Shown here one piece after another: positions 8,656 to 17,040 of a DNA stretch of 64,000 nt. The stretch covers positions 2,189,501 to 2,253,500 of the forward strand of contig NZ_CP042261.1 of the NCBI RefSeq assembly GCF_007855645.1, given 5' to 3'. The first letter of the stretch is position 1. Each line of letters begins with the position of its first letter. Made by a program: the position numbers and the translations under genes. Source of the DNA: Qingshengfaniella alkalisoli. GTDB taxonomy: Bacteria; Pseudomonadota; Alphaproteobacteria; Rhodobacterales; Rhodobacteraceae. The notes beneath the pieces were generated by a model. That model saw only the letters and a list, made by a program, of their open reading frames with translations, made no database searches and was not told the DNA's origin.

Positions 8656-10767
8656 GTGATCAGACTTACAACTTCGGTGTTGTGCCTCGTGACTGTGGCT
8701 ATGCCGGCGATGTCGCAGGAAACGCCCCGTTCTACCACCAACGAATTGGGCTTCTACGGCCTGCCGGGACTTATGGACATGCCGACGGGCGAAGTTATGC
8801 CCGATGGTGAAATCGCGACGACGATCAGTACCTTTGGCGGCGTTACACGCGCGACGCTGAGTTTTCAGGTGATGCCGCGTGTGTCGGGCAGCTTCCGCTA
8901 TTCCCAGTTCAAGGATTGGGATTCCGGTGGGTTCAGCACCTATTACGACCGCAGTTTCGATCTGCGCATCCAACTTCTTCAAGAAAGCCGATATGTGCCG
9001 AGCGTGACCTTGGGTTTCCAGGACGTCGTGGGCACCGGCATCTGGTCGGGAGAGTTTCTGGCAGCATCGAAAAGCTTCGGCGACAAGGTGACTGTAACCG
9101 GCGGTTTGGGCTGGGGACGCCTGGGGTCCTATGGTTCCATTGGCGGGACCGGGACGCGACCGGACCGAGAGGTTGGTGAAGGCGGCGAGTTCGAGGCGGA
9201 TCAGTGGTTCCGCGGTGACTATGCACCTTTCGCGGGGATCGCGTGGCGACCAATTCCGAAGTTGACGCTTAAGGCTGAATACTCCAGCGATGACTACACC
9301 ACTGAAAGCGACGATCTCGGTATTTTCGAGAAGGACTCGCCATATAACTTCGGTGTTGAGTACCAGTTGACTGAAGATGTTCGGCTCGGTGCGTACTCGA
9401 TGTATGGTAGTGAGTTCGGCTTTACCGCGAGCGTTTCGATTAATCCGAAGAACCCACCGCAAGGCGGTATCCGTGACAGTGCGCCGCCGCCGGTTCTGCC
9501 GCGTCCAAGTCGGGCCGACAGACCAGAACTCTACGTGACCGATTGGGTTGAATCCCGCGAAGATCGCAGTGAAGTCGAAACCATGACCGCCGAAGCCCTT
9601 CTGGAACAGGGAATGGAACTTGAGGCGCTGTCACTATCCGCCCAAAGTGCTACGGCCTATATGCGCAACGCCAAGTATCGTGCCGATGCGCAGGCGCTAG
9701 GCCGCACCGCCCGTGTCATGGCCCGCGTCATGCCATCGTCGGTCGAGCAGTTCACGATCGTGCAAATGGTCGATGGGATCCGTCTGCCGGGTGTGACCTT
9801 TGCGCGGAAAGATATCGAGTATTTCGAGGTGCAGCCCGATGGCGCGGAGCAAATGCTTGCACGGGCTCAGATCCAGCAGCTGCCGCTAAAACCTGAGGCC
9901 GGGGACTATGTCGACGGCATCTATCCACAGTTCGGCTGGGAAATCGCGCCGTACCTGCGCACGTCACTGTTCGACCCGGATCAGCCGTTTCGAGCAGATC
10001 TAGGGGTCACAGCTGGGGCGAGTTGGCGTCCAACCGCTGGGCTGCTCTTTGCAGGCAGTGTCAACAAGAAGGTCGTTGGCAACCTCGACAAGATTGAACG
10101 TGAATCCAATTCGGAGCTTCCCCATGTCCGCAGCGATTTTGCGCTGTATGACAAGGAGGGCGACCCATGGATCGATACGCTTTATGGCGCGTATTACTTT
10201 CAGCCGGGGGATGCGTTTTATGGTCGAATGACTGCGGGCTATCTGGAGCGCATGTATGCTGGTGTATCGGGGGAAGTGCTGTATGCGCCGCATGACACGA
10301 AATGGGCGCTTGGCGCGGAACTGAATTATGCCCAGCAACGGGACTATGATGGCGGTTTCGGGTTGCGCGACTATGACGTCGTGACGGGTCACGCCTCGCT
10401 TTACTGGCAGTTCACGGATGATTTTCAGGCTCAGGTAGATGTGGGCCGTTATCTGGCGGGCGATTATGGCGCAACCCTCGGCATCGAGCGCGTGTTTGAA
10501 AACGGCTGGCGCGTCGGAGCCTTTGCGACGAAGACCGATGTGTCGTCGGAAGACTTTGGCGAAGGATCGTTTGACAAGGGTATCACGATGACCATTCCAC
10601 TCGACTGGATGACAGGACGGTCCACCCGTTCGGCAAGCAGCTTTACCGTCAGGCCGCTGACACGCGACGGTGGTGCCCGCCTGTCCGTACCGGGGCGCTT
10701 GTATGGCAAGGTTGATGACGGACAGGACTACAGACGCGAGGAAGAATGGGGACGGTTCTGGCGATGA
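8656..10767 (+). CDS. YjbH-domain outer-membrane protein of exopolysaccharide assembly
   Basis: A 703-residue exported protein with a clear signal peptide (MIRLTTSVLCLVTVAMPAMS, cut near SQE) followed by beta-rich repeats characteristic of YjbH, predicted to form an outer-membrane barrel. The motif ELGFYGLPGLMDMPTGEVM near the mature N-terminus is typical of the family. The GTG at 8656 is chosen because the signal peptide begins there and AGAAGAAGCAGG lies just upstream; an earlier in-frame GTG at 8581 would add an unlikely hydrophilic leader. It overlaps the following yjbF-like gene by four bases. YjbH and YjbF work together in exopolysaccharide production in enterobacteria; function in this group is inferred. 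Confidence 0.8.
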   Translation: MIRLTTSVLCLVTVAMPAMSQETPRSTTNELGFYGLPGLMDMPTGEVMPDGEIATTISTFGGVTRATLSFQVMPRVSGSFRYSQFKDWDSGGFSTYYDRSFDLRIQLLQESRYVPSVTLGFQDVVGTGIWSGEFLAASKSFGDKVTVTGGLGWGRLGSYGSIGGTGTRPDREVGEGGEFEADQWFRGDYAPFAGIAWRPIPKLTLKAEYSSDDYTTESDDLGIFEKDSPYNFGVEYQLTEDVRLGAYSMYGSEFGFTASVSINPKNPPQGGIRDSAPPPVLPRPSRADRPELYVTDWVESREDRSEVETMTAEALLEQGMELEALSLSAQSATAYMRNAKYRADAQALGRTARVMARVMPSSVEQFTIVQMVDGIRLPGVTFARKDIEYFEVQPDGAEQMLARAQIQQLPLKPEAGDYVDGIYPQFGWEIAPYLRTSLFDPDQPFRADLGVTAGASWRPTAGLLFAGSVNKKVVGNLDKIERESNSELPHVRSDFALYDKEGDPWIDTLYGAYYFQPGDAFYGRMTAGYLERMYAGVSGEVLYAPHDTKWALGAELNYAQQRDYDGGFGLRDYDVVTGHASLYWQFTDDFQAQVDVGRYLAGDYGATLGIERVFENGWRVGAFATKTDVSSEDFGEGSFDKGITMTIPLDWMTGRSTRSASSFTVRPLTRDGGARLSVPGRLYGKVDDGQDYRREEEWGRFWR

Positions 10768-11450
10768 AGTTGAATTCAATTTCCCGCATTCTTTCGGTGT
10801 CTGTATTGGCGCTTGGACTGGCAGGGTGCAGTTCCGACCGGACGGGCACATCTGGGTATGATCAGATATCAGAGCTCGCATCCGACTTGTTCAGCCGTGG
10901 GGATCAGCCGACCGACCAGCCTCCGATATCCGGGGTGAACCGGGCTGCGATTTCCGATGTGAACGTGCCGCTGACCATGGTTGCCATCCCTGAAATCGAT
11001 GCAACTGCGCTGGTTCAGGTGAAGGCGCGTAACAACGGTGTTTGGACTTGGGCCACGGCCGATGACATCACGGTGTCGATGGACGGGCCGGTTTTGTTCA
11101 GTACGCGCGGTATCGGGCCCGATTTGCTGACGGCTGAGACTCGGGCATTGCGCGGGATGCTTGAGCGTGGTCAGGTCGGCAGCTACAGCCGAGATCTGCG
11201 TTACCTTGACGGGCTGGACCAGATTCAGGTCGTATCTCTGAATTGCTCGCTGGGCAGCGTTGGATCTGAAACTGTCAACGTGCTGGAGCAAATACATACG
11301 ACACGCCACATGCGTGAGGTCTGCACAAGTGGCGACGGACAGTCGATCCAGAACGATTACTGGCTTGGTCGTGACGGCACGCCATGGCAGACGCGCCAGT
11401 GGGTCAGTGAAACGCTTGGCTACGCCGCCACGCAAAGACTTGTGAAATAG
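10764..11450 (+). CDS. YjbF/GfcB family polysaccharide lipoprotein
   Basis: A 228-residue lipoprotein with a lipobox (LGLAGC) near residue 20, so it should be lipid-anchored on the periplasmic side. The body matches the YjbF/GfcB (group 4 capsule) family, with the late motif YWLGRDGTPWQTRQW. The ATG at 10764 overlaps the yjbH stop; an in-frame ATG at 10746 would place six residues ahead of the signal sequence. This is the last gene of the polysaccharide block, and it converges with the pqiC-like gene with only six bases between the stop codons. Confidence 0.8.
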   Translation: MKLNSISRILSVSVLALGLAGCSSDRTGTSGYDQISELASDLFSRGDQPTDQPPISGVNRAAISDVNVPLTMVAIPEIDATALVQVKARNNGVWTWATADDITVSMDGPVLFSTRGIGPDLLTAETRALRGMLERGQVGSYSRDLRYLDGLDQIQVVSLNCSLGSVGSETVNVLEQIHTTRHMREVCTSGDGQSIQNDYWLGRDGTPWQTRQWVSETLGYAATQRLVK

Positions 11451-11456
11451 AGCAGA

Positions 11457-12029
11457 TCACCGCGCGATCTTTCGCGCGATGATCTCGGCCAATTGCGTCA
11501 CCGCCTTGCCTTGCGCACGCGCAACGGCGACCGGGGTGGCCTCTTCAACAGGGATTGTTATGTCGAAACGGTCGGAGCGGTCGGTCATTTGCACCGCTAC
11601 TGGCGCGACGATGTATTGGCCGGTCATACGTAAGTTCCCGTCCAGCCCCGCGAGCATGTGATCGACCCTGACGGTAAGCTGGGCGGAAGGCAACTCTCCG
11701 AACGGCCATGGCTCCGCCGCCACCCGCGCGCCGGTAATTGCGCCGAGATCACGTGCCAGCGCCATCGTGACGGCGCGCTGTGGATCATCCGCCCATGAGG
11801 TATCCTTGATCGCCCGGATCGCACCATCGGGTTCGAGAACAGCTATCTCGTCAGCGGCAGCATAGCGCGGGATGGATACGTCACGCACTTCGATGGAGGA
11901 CACACGCGCTGGAACGCGTGCCTGAGGCATCGGTGCGCTGATCGTATACTGCGAAATGTTGGGCGTTCCGCAAGCGGCCAGCGCGACGGGCAGGGCCAGC
12001 AGTGAAAAGCGCAGTGTCTTTCGAGTCAT
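11457..12029 (-). CDS. pqiC: PqiC-family lipoprotein of the Pqi lipid-transport system
   Basis: A 190-residue lipoprotein with signal peptide and lipobox (VALAACG near residue 20). It belongs to the ABC-type transport auxiliary/PqiC family, outer-membrane-anchored partners of MCE proteins. It starts one base after the stop of pqiB, so it is the last gene of a four-gene operon. In E. coli PqiC links the PqiB needle to the outer membrane; the same role is inferred here. Confidence 0.82.
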   Translation of the reverse strand: MTRKTLRFSLLALPVALAACGTPNISQYTISAPMPQARVPARVSSIEVRDVSIPRYAAADEIAVLEPDGAIRAIKDTSWADDPQRAVTMALARDLGAITGARVAAEPWPFGELPSAQLTVRVDHMLAGLDGNLRMTGQYIVAPVAVQMTDRSDRFDITIPVEEATPVAVARAQGKAVTQLAEIIARKIAR

Positions 12030-12030
12030 A

Positions 12031-14124
12031 TCACCTTCCCAGTATCAAGGAGTTGGGGTTACGTTCGATGGCACGTGATAGCGATGTTACAGCCCGCGCG
12101 GCTTCGCGCAAATCACGCATTGTGGCCAAGGTCTGCGCGTTGAACTCGGAACGCGACCCGTAGGCAGCGATGACGGTTTCCGACTGCGCAACAAGCGACT
12201 GCAAGCGGGCGGACAGAGCCGGCAGAGAGGCTGCTGCCTCCTCAACGGCTTCGGCAGCAACACGGGCAGATGCCAGTGTCTCGTTCACATTTTCGACGGC
12301 ACCGCCTGCGCGCAATTCTTCGAGAGACGCGGATAGTTCGTCCAGTGCGGCAGATAGGGATGCCGGGATTTGGGCGGTTTCTTCGGAACTGATCAAGTCG
12401 TTCGCGCTGGCCAGAACATCGTCTGCGGACTGCACCAACTGTTCCAGCGGCAGCGTGTTTGCCTTGGTCGCCAGTGCGTCGATTTTTTCTACCAAGTCGG
12501 GGAACTGCGCAGCGGTCGCGTCGATGGATTCGCTGATGCTGTCGACGCGCTCCAGAGCAGCCAAGAGGTTATTCACCGCAGTGCCTTGACCGATGCGGGT
12601 GACGATTTTCTGCAACTCGTTGATGGTTGAATGTAGTTCAGGGATCAGGTTCTGCGCCTCCTCCGAACCTACGATCCCGCGTGCGTCTTCTAGCAAGGCG
12701 CTGACATTGCGGGGTACATCGCGTACCTCTTCCGAGCTGATCAGCGTATTGGCATTGACCAAAAGATTGGTGCCCGCGCGCATGAGCTCTTCGATAGGTA
12801 GTGCGGCGACGCGGTCCAACACGCTTTGTGCGGATGCGGAGACGTCAGAAATGTCGGCGTCGCTGCTAGGGAGAAGCGGGTAGGGTTCGGCGTCCAAATC
12901 CATCTCTGCAGGTACCGGATCTTCCGCTTGGGTTAGTTCGATTTTCAATGAGGAACTAAGCAGGTTCTGGTTCGTCAGTCTTGCGCGAAGTCCGTTCTCG
13001 ACTTCCTGCTGCAGAAAGGCCAGCACGTCTTCGGCACTGGTCTGTTCATCCATGCCAAGCTGAGACGGGTTGATGCTGACATCGGCGCGTAGATCGACAC
13101 TACGATCTTCTCCCTCCCCTTCGACCACCGCTGCGAGATTGGTGACGGTCCCGACGCGTAGTCCTTGATACTCGACTGGTGCGTCCACGGTCAGTCCACT
13201 GATCGTACCGTCGAACATGATGCCGATCATGACATGATTGGAGCTGCCCGGCGCAAAGACGGATTCGCGTGCTATGCCTTCTGACTCGAACACCTCGAAT
13301 GCTTGCCCGGATTTCGCGGCGGTTCCACCGGAGACAAGTGTACCGAATTCCAAACCGCCTTCCACAAGCGATGCTAGGCTGGCAACTTCCAACGAAATCC
13401 CTGATGAACCGACATTCAGTTGAAATCCGGAGGCTTTCCAGAATTTTGTCGAGGTCGTGACCAGCCCATCATAAGGCGCGTTGATGAAAGCGGATGCAAC
13501 GATCGTGGACCCGTCGGGCGACAATTCAGGCTGGCCGATCTGGCCAACTTCCACGCCCTTGAATATCAGGGGTGCGCCGCTACTGAGCCGCCCACCTTCG
13601 CGCGCAATAAGTTGGATTTCGAGCCCGTCCCGTCCAGTTGTATTGACCGGCGGCGTTTCCAACCCGACGAAACTGGTCTTGGCCTCGCCCTTTTCCGCGT
13701 CCCAGTTGGCTTGGATGTATGCACCAGAGATTACGGTTTCCAACCCGGATACACCACGCGGCGTAACCTCGGGCCGCACGATCCAGAATTCCGCACTGTT
13801 ATCGACATAGTCTTCCAGTTCGCTCGATATCCGGGCAGTGACGATCACCTCTGCCAGGTCTTCCGAAAATCGGCGCTGCTCCACGGTGCCGACTGGCACG
13901 TTGCGGAATTGGATCTGTGTCTGACCCGCGACAATGCCATCAGCGTTTTCGAACGAGATTTCGATCAAATGCCCGCGCTGCGAAACCTGCTGGAAAGCGA
14001 TGATCAAAGCTATGACCAATGCCGTTATAGGAACGAGCCACACAGGTGACAGACCCGCAGGCAGCGACCGACGCTTTTTGCCCGCCGTTTCGATGTCGAG
14101 CTTGCCGGGGGTAGGGTCAGTCAT
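12031..14124 (-). CDS. pqiB: Intermembrane lipid-transport MCE protein PqiB
   Basis: This 697-residue protein has one N-terminal membrane segment (about residues 27-46) followed by successive MCE/MlaD domains (starts at GHLIEISFENADGIVAGQ and at related segments near residues 155 and 290), then a long helical region to the C-terminus (about 430-697) with repeated LISSEE and LPxEEL-type segments. MCE domains stack as a hydrophobic tunnel spanning the periplasm for lipid movement between membranes. It is longer than E. coli PqiB (546), the extra length being the helical tail. It overlaps the upstream pqiA-like gene by eight bases. Confidence 0.88.
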   Translation of the reverse strand: MTDPTPGKLDIETAGKKRRSLPAGLSPVWLVPITALVIALIIAFQQVSQRGHLIEISFENADGIVAGQTQIQFRNVPVGTVEQRRFSEDLAEVIVTARISSELEDYVDNSAEFWIVRPEVTPRGVSGLETVISGAYIQANWDAEKGEAKTSFVGLETPPVNTTGRDGLEIQLIAREGGRLSSGAPLIFKGVEVGQIGQPELSPDGSTIVASAFINAPYDGLVTTSTKFWKASGFQLNVGSSGISLEVASLASLVEGGLEFGTLVSGGTAAKSGQAFEVFESEGIARESVFAPGSSNHVMIGIMFDGTISGLTVDAPVEYQGLRVGTVTNLAAVVEGEGEDRSVDLRADVSINPSQLGMDEQTSAEDVLAFLQQEVENGLRARLTNQNLLSSSLKIELTQAEDPVPAEMDLDAEPYPLLPSSDADISDVSASAQSVLDRVAALPIEELMRAGTNLLVNANTLISSEEVRDVPRNVSALLEDARGIVGSEEAQNLIPELHSTINELQKIVTRIGQGTAVNNLLAALERVDSISESIDATAAQFPDLVEKIDALATKANTLPLEQLVQSADDVLASANDLISSEETAQIPASLSAALDELSASLEELRAGGAVENVNETLASARVAAEAVEEAAASLPALSARLQSLVAQSETVIAAYGSRSEFNAQTLATMRDLREAARAVTSLSRAIERNPNSLILGR

Positions 14125-14755
14125 TCTTGTGGCCTTCCGTTACATCGAACAGCAAACGCGGATCGAAACACATCGCCGATATCATCGTGGCTATCACACT
14201 GATTGCGAAGCAGATAGCTGCCGCTCCGGGATGAATTTGTGCGATCACGTTCAATTGCACCAGAGATGTCAGGATTGCCACGACAAAGACGTCGATCATG
14301 GACCAGCGGCCGATGAACTCCACGATTTCGTACAATCGGTGCAGGCGGTGGGGCTGGTCATTGCGGCGCATCTGGACCATCATGGCGAGATAGGCGACTG
14401 CGACGAATTTCGCGATCGGGATCACGACGGACGCCAGAAAGACAACGGCCGCAACGAAATAATCCTCGTAATGGATCAGTTCGATGACGCCGCCGATGAT
14501 TGTGCTCGCGTCGTGGGACGTGATCGTGTCGGTGATCAGCATCGGGAACAAGTTGGCGGGGATATAGGCGATCAGCCCTGCCAGCCACCATGCCCAGACC
14601 AGCTGGAGCGATCGGGGGTAGCGGCTGAACAGGCGCGAGCCGCAGGTCGGGCAATGGGTCGTGCCCATGGGCGACACGTTCGCACAGCGGCTGCATCCGA
14701 CCAGCCCGGCATGGCGGGCGCTCAGGACGGCTGTTGTCGGATGATGCGTTGCCAT
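14117..14755 (-). CDS. PqiA-domain membrane protein (second half)
   Basis: A 212-residue PqiA-family protein: an N-terminal zinc-ribbon with two CxxC pairs (GCSRCAN and HCPTCGS) followed by four predicted membrane segments. E. coli PqiA carries two such units in one chain of about 417 residues; here they are separate proteins, this one resembling the C-terminal unit. Its start lies 34 bases inside the end of the upstream paralogue, and its end overlaps pqiB, so all are one operon. It probably delivers lipid to or from PqiB at the inner membrane. Confidence 0.82.
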   Translation of the reverse strand: MATHHPTTAVLSARHAGLVGCSRCANVSPMGTTHCPTCGSRLFSRYPRSLQLVWAWWLAGLIAYIPANLFPMLITDTITSHDASTIIGGVIELIHYEDYFVAAVVFLASVVIPIAKFVAVAYLAMMVQMRRNDQPHRLHRLYEIVEFIGRWSMIDVFVVAILTSLVQLNVIAQIHPGAAAICFAISVIATMISAMCFDPRLLFDVTEGHKND

Positions 14756-15360
14756 AGGCTCGGCTCACAAACGAGGATATCTTCGGCGGCAATCAGAAGT
14801 GCAAACCCCGCAAGCGCCCAGAAGGCTGGCCCGAAAGATACACTGGCAAGGCCGGCAATCTTCACCAGCGCGACAGCGACGCCCACCAGGAAGATCTCGG
14901 CCATCGCCCATTTCCTAAAACGCATCGCGTTGCGCAGATGCATCTTCGCACGGGGCAGCAGTGGTCGCCCAAGAAGCGCGGGCACAAGCGCATAAAGTAA
15001 CGAATAAAGCCGCAGTGCTGGCAGGATGACGATCAGTATCCCGACAATGCCAGACAGCGGGGCCATGGCGTTGTGCGAAAAGGCCATCACCGCGTCCAGG
15101 ATGGACGACGAAACGGTAATCCCTGCCGCGCTGATGGACAGGAATGGCAGTGAGATCGACATGATCATCAGTATTACCGCCGCGAGCGTCAGGCTGACGA
15201 GGTTTCGCAGGCTGTTTTCCCTTGGTGCTAACAGAACGGTATGGCAACGACTGCATCGGGCTGTTGCACCGAATTGTAGGTCAGGCCAATCATGCAGCGC
15301 GTCGCATTGCGGGCATGCGATCTGTCGGAGTGGTGCTTCTTGTGTTGCTTCGTTGCTCAC
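14722..15360 (-). CDS. PqiA-domain membrane protein (first half)
   Basis: A 212-residue PqiA-family protein with an N-terminal zinc-ribbon (ACPQCDA and RCSRCHT) and four predicted membrane segments. The GTG at 15360 gives MSNEATQEAPLRQIACPQCD, the expected short leader before the first CxxC; the open frame continues upstream to 15483, into the fliP end, and that extension looks non-coding. It is the first gene of the pqi operon, 67 bases downstream of fliP on the same strand, so read-through from the flagellar operon is possible. Confidence 0.8.
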   Translation of the reverse strand: MSNEATQEAPLRQIACPQCDALHDWPDLQFGATARCSRCHTVLLAPRENSLRNLVSLTLAAVILMIMSISLPFLSISAAGITVSSSILDAVMAFSHNAMAPLSGIVGILIVILPALRLYSLLYALVPALLGRPLLPRAKMHLRNAMRFRKWAMAEIFLVGVAVALVKIAGLASVSFGPAFWALAGFALLIAAEDILVCEPSLWQRIIRQQPS

Positions 15361-15427
15361 GCCCGTATCCTTGAGAATCCGGGCGAGAGGCGCAAGCGAA
15401 TAGTTCCGGCCCCAGGCTTGCGCCCGG

Positions 15428-16171
15428 TCAGAAATAACTGCGCACAAGCGCCGATGACAGAAGGCTCCATCCATCCGCGACAACGAAGAAGGCCAGCTTG
15501 AACGGCAGTGACACGATTGCGGGCGGCACCATCATCATACCCATCGACATCAGAATCGCTGCCACGACCAGGTCGATGATCAGGAACGGAAGGAAGACCA
15601 GAAAGCCGATCTCGAAAGCGCGTTCTAGTTCCGACAGCATGAAAGATGGCACCAGGAGTGACAGTGCAGCGTCGCGGGGCTGTGCGCCGGCTTCGGTCGG
15701 GTCACGCAGAGCTGCCAGATTTTTGAACGCATCGGCGTCAAGGCGGGCCGCCATGAAGGTACGGAACGGGTCGATCACGCGGGTGAACGCCTCCGCAGGC
15801 TCGATCTGTTCGGCGAGCAGCGGTGTCACACCTTGCTGCCAGGCTTGTGTGAACACCGGGTCCATGACGAAATAGGTCAGGAAGATCGACAGGCTGATGA
15901 TCAGCATGTTCGGCGGCGATTGCTGCAGTCCAAGAGCGCTGCGCAGGATCGACAGCACCGTGACGATAAACGGAAAACACGTCACCATGATTGCAAGTGC
16001 GGGCGCGAGGCTGAGAACGGTCAGCAGAATGAACAGCTGTATCGAACGTGCGGAAATCGACCCTTCGCCCAGCAGGGGCAACGCGGTGTCCTGTGCGAAT
16101 GCGGCGTTTGATCCGAAGATGGTCAGCACAATCGCAAGCGCCGGAAGGCGCGCGATGCTAAAGGCTGTCAT
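15428..16171 (-). CDS. fliP: Flagellar export gate protein FliP
   Basis: A 247-residue protein with a cleavable signal peptide (cut near AFAQD, residue 26) and four membrane segments, the standard FliP layout. The segment LRSALGLQQSPPNMLIISLS and the late MMMVPPAIVSLPFKLAFFV are family hallmarks. FliP forms the core of the flagellar type III export gate with FliQ and FliR. It overlaps fliN upstream by 14 bases. In this cluster fliQ and fliR lie far away (about 54 kb and 48.6 kb positions). Confidence 0.95.
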   Translation of the reverse strand: MTAFSIARLPALAIVLTIFGSNAAFAQDTALPLLGEGSISARSIQLFILLTVLSLAPALAIMVTCFPFIVTVLSILRSALGLQQSPPNMLIISLSIFLTYFVMDPVFTQAWQQGVTPLLAEQIEPAEAFTRVIDPFRTFMAARLDADAFKNLAALRDPTEAGAQPRDAALSLLVPSFMLSELERAFEIGFLVFLPFLIIDLVVAAILMSMGMMMVPPAIVSLPFKLAFFVVADGWSLLSSALVRSYF

Positions 16172-16460
16172 GCGATTCTGTGACCTCGATCAGCCGAACC
16201 GCCAGTTGCCCGGCCTGTTCACCATCTAGCTCCTGTAACTCCCCGCGGGCAATGAGACGGTCACCGACATACAGATCGACTGGGTCGTCAATACTTCGAT
16301 CCAGTGGAAGGACCGCGTCCGGCCGAAGATTCAACAACTCACGCACCAATGGACGCGCCCGCCCGACGGTCACGCGGATCTCGATCGGCACGCGATCGAA
16401 CGGGTTTCGCTTGTTTTGCTTCGTATCTAAGGTTTGCGGCGCTTCTGTGCCGTCAGACAT
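16158..16460 (-). CDS. fliN: Flagellar motor switch protein FliN
   Basis: A 100-residue C-ring protein consisting almost only of the SpoA/FliN domain, with FDRVPIEIRVTVGRAR and DPVDLYVGDRLIARGELQEL. FliN binds FliH at the base of the export apparatus and forms the lower C-ring. It overlaps fliH by eight bases and fliP by 14, so the genes are tightly coupled. The fliM and fliG genes are not in this window. Confidence 0.92.
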   Translation of the reverse strand: MSDGTEAPQTLDTKQNKRNPFDRVPIEIRVTVGRARPLVRELLNLRPDAVLPLDRSIDDPVDLYVGDRLIARGELQELDGEQAGQLAVRLIEVTESHDSL

Positions 16461-17040
16461 GGGCTTGCTTCCTTGTAGTTAGGGTAAAGAAATCGTCCAC
16501 CGCGCCCTGAATATCGCTAAGCAACGCAGGCATATCGATGTCACAGCCAAGCTTGCCGCTGCGCAGCCGGATCTGCCCATGTTTCATTGACGGGTCTTTG
16601 ACCACGTTCAACGGAAACAGAGTCTTGGGCGGCAGGAGAGCCTGTACTGCATCGTGATCTTGCGCGGAAACGGCCAGTTCAATCGGCTGGTTCAGATGCA
16701 GGCGAGCAAAGCCGTCCAACCGTTCAGCAACGATTGGCGGCAGGGAGTTTTTTGCAATTTCCGGCAATACTTGCCCGACGATGTCGTGAATGAGCGGTTC
16801 TAGGCTGCGCAGCAGGTGGTCTTTGGCTTCGTGATAGGTAAAGGCAAGATCGCGCAGGTTCCGTTCCAGATCATCCGACAATGCGCGTTCGGAGTTTGCG
16901 GCCTCTGTTGCGTGGTCGTCCCAGCCGGACCGATAGCCCTGCTCGAATGCCGATTGACGGTCGGCCTCCGTGAAGGCTGGCGACGGCGCCCCCCTCACGT
17001 TCCCAAGATCGAATTCTTCGAGTTTCAGTGGAGAAGGCAT
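16453..17040 (-). CDS. fliH: Flagellar assembly protein FliH
   Basis: A 195-residue, mostly helical protein matching FliH by position, size and motif content: EQGYRSGWDDH near residue 34, a helical mid-region and a C-terminal domain with GQIRLRSGKLGCDIDM. FliH binds the ATPase FliI and docks it at FliN. It shares base 17040 with the end of fliF and overlaps fliN. Sequence divergence of FliH is large, so the call leans on context, but no other flagellar component fits the slot. Confidence 0.8.
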   Translation of the reverse strand: MPSPLKLEEFDLGNVRGAPSPAFTEADRQSAFEQGYRSGWDDHATEAANSERALSDDLERNLRDLAFTYHEAKDHLLRSLEPLIHDIVGQVLPEIAKNSLPPIVAERLDGFARLHLNQPIELAVSAQDHDAVQALLPPKTLFPLNVVKDPSMKHGQIRLRSGKLGCDIDMPALLSDIQGAVDDFFTLTTRKQAHV

